Positions 11,601 through 20,600 of a stretch of DNA of 64,000 nt are shown one piece after another; the first letter of the stretch is position 1, and each line of letters begins with the position of its first letter. The position numbers and the translations under genes are program-made. The notes beneath the pieces were generated by a model. The model worked only from the letters and a program-made list of their open reading frames with translations. It searched no databases and had not been told where the DNA came from. The stretch spans positions 1,903,614 through 1,967,613 of the forward strand of contig JALIGW010000063.1 of NCBI GenBank assembly GCA_023053685.1. The letters are read 5' to 3'. Origin of the DNA: Diadophis punctatus similis (lineage: Eukaryota; Chordata; Lepidosauria; Squamata; Dipsadidae).

Positions 11601-14600
11601 AAAAAATGATCACCATTTCTATAGTGTTGTTAAGACTCTGGCCCATGCCTTGAATGTTGCATATTCCTCAATATCTAGGAGGAGAAAAGTGGTGGAGAAA
11701 GAGAGATTGGGGGCTCCAAGGCTAGAGCCATGGCAGGTATGTGGCGCAGTGGTTAAATGCAGCTACTGCAGGCTACTCCAGCTGACTGCTAGTTCAGCAG
11801 TTCAGCTGTTCAAATCTCACCAGGCTCAAGGTTGACTCAGCCTTCCATCCTTCTGAGGTCGGTAAAATGAGGACCCAGATTGTTGGGGGCAATATGCTGA
11901 ACTCTGTAAACCGCTTAGAGAGGGCTGTAAAGCACTATGAAGCGGTATATAAGTCTAAGTGCTATTGCTATTGCTATATGTGGTCCTGACAAGGATCCAT
12001 CAAACCTAGTTCCTATTTAGCAAAAAAAAAAATCCAACGTCCATGTAGGGGAACCATTGTTCTACAAAAAGCGAACAGGTTTGGCCAAGATGATGCCAGA
12101 TTTAGTTCACAGGATTATGTTCCAAAGAGCAGGCACTGTGACAATTATATTTTGATATTAAACACTGCTGTTATAAAATTATTTAAAATATATACAATGT
12201 AAATAAATTCCTGTACTTATGAGTATGTAATTAGCATGATAGAATTATATATTCATAATTTTCAGCTAAACCTGGGATCATTTAGTCTAACCCCTCTTCA
12301 CTGCAGAAATCCAATTAAAGCTTTTCAGACTGATGGCTGCTCAGTCTTTGCATTTAGCCTTGGTGGCACAGTGGTTACAATGTAAGTATTGCTGGCTAAC
12401 TCACGGCTCACTGCCGGGAGTTCAATACTGACCAGCTCAAGGTTGACTCAGCCTTCCATTCTTCCCTGGTTGGTAAAATAGGGACCCAGATTGTTGGGGG
12501 CAATATGTTGATTCTATAAACCACTTAGAGAGGACTATAAAAGCACTGTGAAGTGGTATATAAGTGCTATTGCTATTTAGGCAAATAGTGAAGGGGAGGA
12601 CTGAACATCTCTTGTTCACTGGCTCAGCTTTAAAATTGCTCCTCCTTTTAGGATGTTTCAATTTGCTTTCAAAATTCCTGGATGTTTCCATTCTAGTTCC
12701 ATCCCTTTCTGGAGAAGAATGAGTTTTGCAATTTTTCCTGGGAGAAACTATACTTGGACCAAAGTGGAAATGTAGCAGCAAATCTGAATATCATAAGTTG
12801 GTTGCTTTTCCCCAAGAAGGATCCCATCAAAGTGCAACTGGGAAGTCTTGAAAGACAGAAGCTTATTATCAACCAAGATGCTCTTTCACGGCTAAAGTTG
12901 CTCAACAAGGTGTTTGAAAATATTGGAAACTTTTCTGTCTGTATAGTTGGTATTAGTGTCCCCTGAAAGAGCAGGCTCAGATATTTTTAAAGAGCCCATA
13001 TCTGACCAGAGTTATTTATGCCTCTGTTTCACCCCACTGGGATAGGCCTCCTGCTGCTAGGAAGGTGATCCAAGGTGTTCAATCAAAATGGAACAACAGT
13101 GACTTGTCCGATATGAGATAATGCCTTAAACTAGAAAAATGAAGGAGTGAAAGTTGCCCCTACCCGAAGAGTCCTTTTTGACAGGTGAAATAATGAGGGT
13201 CAGTTTGTAATGAAATGCTACTTAAATTTGGTCTCTAGCTTCTAAACCATCTACAAACCCCTTGAATGCAATTGCTTATCTTGATTGTCAGCTGCCTTAA
13301 GTCTTCCATTGAAACAAAGAATTATCCAAATTTAAGTAATAAGTAAATGTGGGTCTGTCTTTCCATGTCATCTAATTGTAGTTCTATTTTTGGAAGGTAG
13401 TGGAGGACAGGGGGTTCTGGAATGCTATGGTTCTTGAGGGCTCAAAGAGTTGGACAGAAGTAGCGACTAACAAGAAAACTGTAATTCTTCAACAGAAAGA
13501 ACCTTGTCTTGAATACCTAACTGGGCCTTAGAAATATCCCTTTCCCACACAGGGCTCACACTCATGTTCTATGTGGTGTAGCATCAGATGCCTGAATTAA
13601 TCTTTTTGAGTGACATGTTCTCATGATTTCACCTCCACTCATCCTCACTATAATTCTAGAAACTAGGCAGTAATCTTTAGTCTTATTTCACCAGCATGGC
13701 AGCTGTATGAATTGAAAATATAAATGTAGAGACATAACTAAATAATACCTCATTTGAGGTTGACAGTCCTAGTTTGTGAGGAATTTTTTTTCTTTATATC
13801 TTAACTGGAACAAGGATTTGGATTATTTTCAAATGGGAGTGGTTTTGAAATACTTTATGTAGTCCAGAAGAAACCTTTTCTGCCTTACAAATTGGCAGAT
13901 AATTTGGAATGAATTTTGTGTTTCTGCTTAGTCTCTGCCTCAGTCCAAATATGTGGACAATTGTCACCCTGGATTTCTAAAACGGGCTCGGAAAGAAGAA
14001 CCAATCTGCTGCTATGATTGCATTCCTTGTCCGGAGGGGACCATCTCCACTCAGGAAGGTGAGTGACACCAGAGGAAAGGGCTTTGGATTCAACCAGAAA
14101 ATTTTATCAAAGTGGATGTTAAAAGACATATGTGAACTTGACTATTTTATTCTTCATTGCTATTTTCAACATGTCCATTTTATTCTGTAATGGAAGGAAT
14201 AAGATCTTGAAGAATAAGGCAGGAAGAGATAGAAGAACATAGTGGATTGGGCAAGATGAATTCTGTTAAAGGAAGTAACTTCTCTATTTGTCAGCTTGGT
14301 CGTTTCCTTCCATGTTTACCATTTAAATTCTTCAAAACTTGAGGATTGGTTTCAGGTCAATGGATTTTGCTCATCCAAACCAATTTTATCTTACAGGCCA
14401 AAAGATATACCAGTCAGTCAGTCAGTCAGTCAGTCAGTCAGTCAGTCAGTCAGTCAGTCAGTCAGTCAGTCAGTCAATCAGTCAATATTTTATTAAGATC
14501 ATAGAGCCACACAACAGAACAATCTACTTGGGAGGACCAGAGTTTTTGGGTTCAAGGAACAAGAGGAAACAAAAGACTTAATATTGAAGTTTACAGAAAA

Positions 14601-17600
14601 CCCACATACAGTGATCAATATTTACATTTTGATTCTCACCACCCAATGGAGCACAGAATGGGAGTTGTTCACCGGGCTGAAGTTTTGCCTACCAGCGAAG
14701 AGGGAAAAGAAAAAGAACTAAAACATATCAAGGAAGCCCTCAGAGTGTGTGGCTATCCCAACTGGGCCTTCATCAAATAAAAAAAGACCCAACAGGAGCT
14801 CCTCCATAATAGACAAAGAAGAGAACAGCAAGCAAAGCAACATTGTAAGTCCATATGTTGCAGGAATATATTAAGAACTCAGGAGGATTTTCAATCAGCA
14901 CAATATACATACACACTTTAAACCAGTGGTGAAATCCAATTTTTTTACTACTGTTTCTGTGGGTGTGGCTTGGTGGGCATGGCAGGGGAAGGATACTGCA
15001 AAATCTCCATTCCCACCCCACTCTGGAGCCAGCCAGAGGTGGTATTTGCTTACTCAAATACCACCCCCAAACTACTCAAAATTTCTGCTACCGGTTCTCC
15101 AGAATCTGTCAGAATCTGCTGGATTTCACCTCTGCTTTAAACCCAAAAATACACGAAGGCAGAAGGGTCAGTGTTCCACGTAGTGCACTTTAGACCCATA
15201 AGAGGCCATGTTGGAGACTTCAGGGTTCCCAAGAAGCTTGTCTACTTCAAGGATAAAACACCCAGATACAAACTAAGCAATGTGGTATATATTCAGTACA
15301 ATGCAGTGAGACATGTGCAGACCTATACTTTGCAGAAACAAAACAATCACTTCACAAATGCATGGCACAACATAGGAGAACAAAGCTATAAGGACAAGAT
15401 TCAGCAATCCATCTGCATTTGGATGATAAAAGCCACTCTTTTGAAGACAGTAAAGTCAGACATACATACATACAATAAATGTAGGTCTGTTCCCTAAAAC
15501 ATTGCCACCCTGTGGATGCTCAAAAGGCTGCCTTTTTTCTTTCAGCTCTTGCCCTATTGAACAGCCTCCCCATTGAAACCCAATAGCCCCCCCCCATCCT
15601 CCTAAACCTCTGAAGGTTGTTCTTCCAGACATTGGGATAAAATGATTACAACAAGGTAGTCATATATATTGTGTCTTTTTAAAAACTGGACTGTAATCTG
15701 CCTACTGGTTTAAGATGGGCAACCAGAAAAAAACGGGGCGTTGCTTCTTCCTGAACGCCCCTTCTCGTTGGGCGGAGCTAGCCTCCAAGATTGGGATGAT
15801 ACAATCCAACAGCCAATCAGGACTGAGTCTGACTATATAAAAGTTGTCCCCTCTTGTTGCACCCCCTCTTGAGACGAAGGACGAAGTCAGACCCACGTGT
15901 CAATTTCCCAACCGAACTTTATTAACTGCAGGAAAAGACCCCCCGTAATAGCACACAAACATACCGGGCGGGACTTGGAGGCTAGCTCCGCCCAACGAGA
16001 AGGGGCGTTCAGGAAGAAGCAACGCCCCGTTCTCCATAATGGGCGGAGCTAGCCTCCAAGATTGGGACATGCCAAAGCATTAATCCCATAGGGAGGGTAT
16101 CATGGTAACTCATCCATGCCCGTTGTTGAAACAACGGATTGTAACACTCGACGGCCGAACGCCGCATCTCGCGTCGCATAGGCGTCCAATTTGTAGTGTC
16201 TAACAAATGCCAAAGGCGATGACCAAGTCGCTGCCCGGCATACTTCTTCAATGGATGCGTTAGTGGCCCACGCCACAGTTGCAGCCGCACTACGCGTTGA
16301 ATGTGCCGTCAATCTCGGTGGCCTTGGAAGGTCATGCATGTCGTAAGCGAAAGCAATCACAGCCCGCAGCCAGCGGCCAATGACCGCAGAAGATGCCTTG
16401 TTGCCCATTGAGGTGGGGTGGAAGCCCACGAAGAGTGCCTCAGACCGCCGAAAGGCAGCGGTACGTGAAATGTAAACCTCCACGGCCCGTCGCATGTCGA
16501 GTGAGGTACACTGTGGATCTGCCATCTCGACGTCACCAAATGACGGCAGGATCAATTCCTGTGCCCTGTGGAAGTAGGTGTTGATCTTGGGCAAAAACGT
16601 CGGGTCGAGTCTAAGCACGACCCTATCCGGATGCAGGATACAGAGGTCCGGACGGACAGACAGAGCGGCCAGCTCGGAGATTCGCCGTGCCGACGTGATG
16701 GCCACGAGAAAGGAGACTTTCAGTGTCAATAGACGCAGAGGTACTGTGGACAATGGCTCGTACGGAGCCGTAGTAAGCGACTGAAGGACCTTCTGCAGGT
16801 CCCAAGTCGGATAGCGATGAACCACCGGCGGTGAAATATTCGCCACCGCCCTGAGGAAACGCCGTATGAGAAGGTGTGCCGAAAGCTGATCGGCCATTTG
16901 GCTCGATAGTACCGTGGACAACGCCGCCAGTTGCCGGTGCAAGGTGTTGGGCGCCAACCCTTTATCCAAGCCAGCCTGCGGAAAGCGCAAAATGTCGATA
17001 ACCGTGAGATCCACCGGACAAACGGAATTGAGCGAGCACCATGCGCAGAACGTCTTCCAAGTGGAGTCATAAATGCGCGTCGTGGATGCTCGACGAGAGA
17101 ACAGCAGCATTTGAATTATGTTCTCCGGGACTCCACGATGTTGCAGGGTGCGCCGCTCAAGCGCCAGGCGGTCAGTTGGAGCCATTTCGGGTCCGGATGC
17201 CGTATGGATCCCTGAGATAGCGACGACCCTGTCGGTGGGATCCGCCATGGCGGGCTGACTGACAACGCCTGGAGGTCCGCAAACCAAGGCCGCCTCGGCC
17301 AGTGGGGCGCCAAGAATATTACCTCTGCCGCCTCGTCCAGGACCTTCCTGATGACCCGAGGAATCAGGGGAAGGGGAGGAAAGGTGTACAGAAGGCCCCT
17401 GGGCCAAGGGCAGCGAAGGGCGTCCACGCCTTCCGTGGCGGGAGACCTGTAGCGACAAAAGAACCGGCGGAGCTTCGCGTTCTGTGGCGTTGCGAAGAGA
17501 TCGATAACCGGGTGCCTGAATCTGCCCGTGATCTCCTTGAACAGGTCCGGGTGCAGACTCCATTCCGCGGGGTCCACCTCGTTGCGGCTGAGCCAATCTG

Positions 17601-20600
17601 CTGCGCGATTCGACACCCCAGATATGTGCTCCGCCCGGATGGACAGGAGGTGGCGCTCAGCCCAGAGGCCCAAGGCCTTGGCCTCCGCCCTCAGAAGGCG
17701 GGACACCGTGCCCCCTTGGCGGTTGACATGAGCCTTCGCCGTGATATTGTCGGTGAGTATAAGTACATGGCGGTCCGCCAGGACGTCCCGGAACTGCTGT
17801 AACGCCAGGAACACCGCCCTCAGTTCCAGAAGATTGATTGTGAGCGACGTTTCCTCCAGGGACCAGGTTCCCTGGGCGACCTGGGACAGTGTGTGGGCTC
17901 CCCATCCCTGGAGACTGGCATCAGTGGTCACCGTGACCCTGGTGGGCTCGAGAATCTGACCGCCCCGGGAGAGTGCTGGGGAGCGCCACCAATGGAGGGA
18001 TCGGCGGACGGACGCCGGAAGGCTGACCTTCATCGAGGAGTTGCTTTGATGTTTCTGCTGAAAAGGCAACATAAACCATTGTAGGTCCCTGGAGTGCAGT
18101 TGGGCCCAAGGTGTGATTTGAATGGCCGATACCATCTTTCCCAGGAGGGAGGACAGCAGGTTCAGAGGAACACGACGCTGGCATATGACCTGGCGAACGA
18201 GTTCTCGCAAGCCATCCTGGCGCTCCTGAGAGAGATAGACCCTGCACTCCAGGGAATCGATGGTCGCCCCCAAGTGTGTGATTCTAGTTGTGGGAGACAA
18301 GTGGCTCTTCTCGAAGTTGACCGAAAACCCATGGTCCTCGAGGGCTCGTAGGGTGACCTGAACATCCACCTCCGCCTGTGTCCCTGAGGATGACTGGAGG
18401 AGGATGTCATCCAAGTAACATTGGATCCTAATTGGGCGTGACCGAAGGTCAGCCGCGAGGGCCGCCAGGATCTTGGTAAAGACCCGTGGAGCGGACGACA
18501 GCCCAAACGGAAGTGCGGTATATTGATAGTGTTCATTCCCGTAGCAGAAGCGCAGGAACTGCTGATGCGTGGGGCAGATAGGGACGTGAAGGTAGGCCTC
18601 AGTGAGGTCAATAGACGACATGAGATCCCCCTCCCGAATCCCACCAAGAATAGACTGCAACATGTGCATTTTGAATTTCTTGTATTTCAGATGTTTATTA
18701 AGGCGCTTAAGGTTTAGGACGGCTCTCCACCCTCCAGAGGACTTTTCCACAAGGAATAATATGGAATAGAAGCCCTGACCCCGCTGGTCCTCCGGCACCC
18801 GCTTGATGGCATCAATGTCTAGAAGGTGCTAGATGCCGGTCATCATGAGTGACCGTTTCCAGGGATCAGAGGACTGGGGGCACCTCAGAAAAAATCCTGG
18901 GGGGGGTGGAGATGAAGTCCAGAGCGAGACCAGATGTTACGGTCTTGCGAACCCAAGCATCGGTGGTAGTGTCCTCCCATCGCCTGGCAAAGAAGCGCAG
19001 GCGACCCCCAATGGGAGGACCAGGCTCATCTACTTGTAGCGGCGGTAGGGGCGACCACCTGCCCCCCGAAAAGGCCGCTTGTTGTTATCCTTGCACCTAT
19101 CCTGCCCCTGATTCTGCCGCACACCATAATGGTTTCTGCCTTGGTTATACGATGGGGCCCGAAAGGGTCACCGAGAGAAGGTGGGAGCAGAGGGAGTCAT
19201 GGAGGTGGAAGCTTTATTCTGTGCCTTGCGAGTGCAGTTGGGCAGTATTTTCCTTTTATCTTTAGACTCCACCAAATATGGCTCCAAAGCGTCCCCGAAG
19301 AGCGACTGACCCTTAACTGGGGCGATGGCGAGGCGCCATTTATGTCGGGTGTCCGCCGGCCAGTTGCGCAGCCAATGCATTCGGCGCGCCACGACAGTGG
19401 CTCCCATGGATCTGGCCGCGAAGTGGGCTGCTTGGAGGGTGGCATCCGAGGTAAATAGGGACGCCGCCATCAGCTTGTTAATATCCTCCCTGGCCCGGTC
19501 GTCGGATGGCGGCAGCTGGTCCAGCAGGAGGTTGAGCCAACGTATCGATGTCCGACAGAAGAACAACGTGGTGGTAGAGGCTTTGAGTGCCCAAGCGGCC
19601 GCCTGGTGCGCGCGCTGCAGCGCCTGTTCCGTCCGTCGGTCTTCCGGACGTAGGAGCTCCTCCGAGTCTCCTGGCATCTGAGCTGTGGTATACAGTGCCT
19701 TAATTGGAGGGTCGACCGGCGGGATAGGTAGATGATCTGCCAGGGCCTGGGCGACATTAAAATACCTTTTGTCTAAGGCGGAAGGCAAGGCACCTGCCTG
19801 AGGTGTCTGCCACTGTTTGATGACAGAGTCCACAAACAGCCTGGGCGCCGGGATCACCTCGACCTGGGAGGTGGCTTCCTCGAACAGTGGGTCCGCCTCC
19901 TCCTCACCTGGCTGCTGCGGTGCTGCTGGAGCGATCTTGGCCGCTGCCCTCGCCTTGTGCAGCAGCGATTTAAACAGGTTGGGGTTAAAGAGCCCCGTGG
20001 TGACAGGAACCTCTGGAACCATGTCCTCATCTTCGGACAGGTCCAGTTCCAGGGCCCGGTCATCAGTGTCCAATGTCAACCCGGGGGACCCCAGCGTAGA
20101 TTCCTGGTCCCCGCCCATGTCTGCAGCGGCGCTGGACGGCCGGGGGGTGATGTCAGTTTGAGAGACCCTCCCCGACTTGGGTGTAGCAGATGTAGCCCTC
20201 TTGAGGCCCGCCTCGATGCCCTTTTCAATGGCCGCCTGGATCATGGCCTGGATCTCAGGGCAGTTGAACTGGGCCACAGCTGATGGAGTGGGCGTGACCG
20301 GGACAGAGCTCCTCGAGGGGCCTGGCTCCTCCCAAATATCACCCTCCCCGAGCCTCAAATCGGGGTTATCAAGGGAGAAGGCCCCGGAAGACTGCCTGGA
20401 TCGAGGCTGAGAGCCGCCCGCCTCCCTGTGAGGTCATGTGTCGGGTGGTGGTCGTGGGGCTGGGGGGGGCTCCGTGATGGCCTTATCAGCAGCCTTGGGC
20501 TGCTGGCGCTCCTCAGATGACTTGGAGGAGGATGAAGAGGCGGTGGGCCCTTTAGCCCGGTCCACAGAAGATCACCTAATCGGCGAGCGATCTCTGCGGT

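Noticed and set aside
11745..11830. Possible tRNA genes at SINE heads (also 26322, 30822, 53692)
   Set aside because: A and B boxes are present but the cloverleaf is degenerate and always followed by the SINE body; these are tRNA-derived SINEs.
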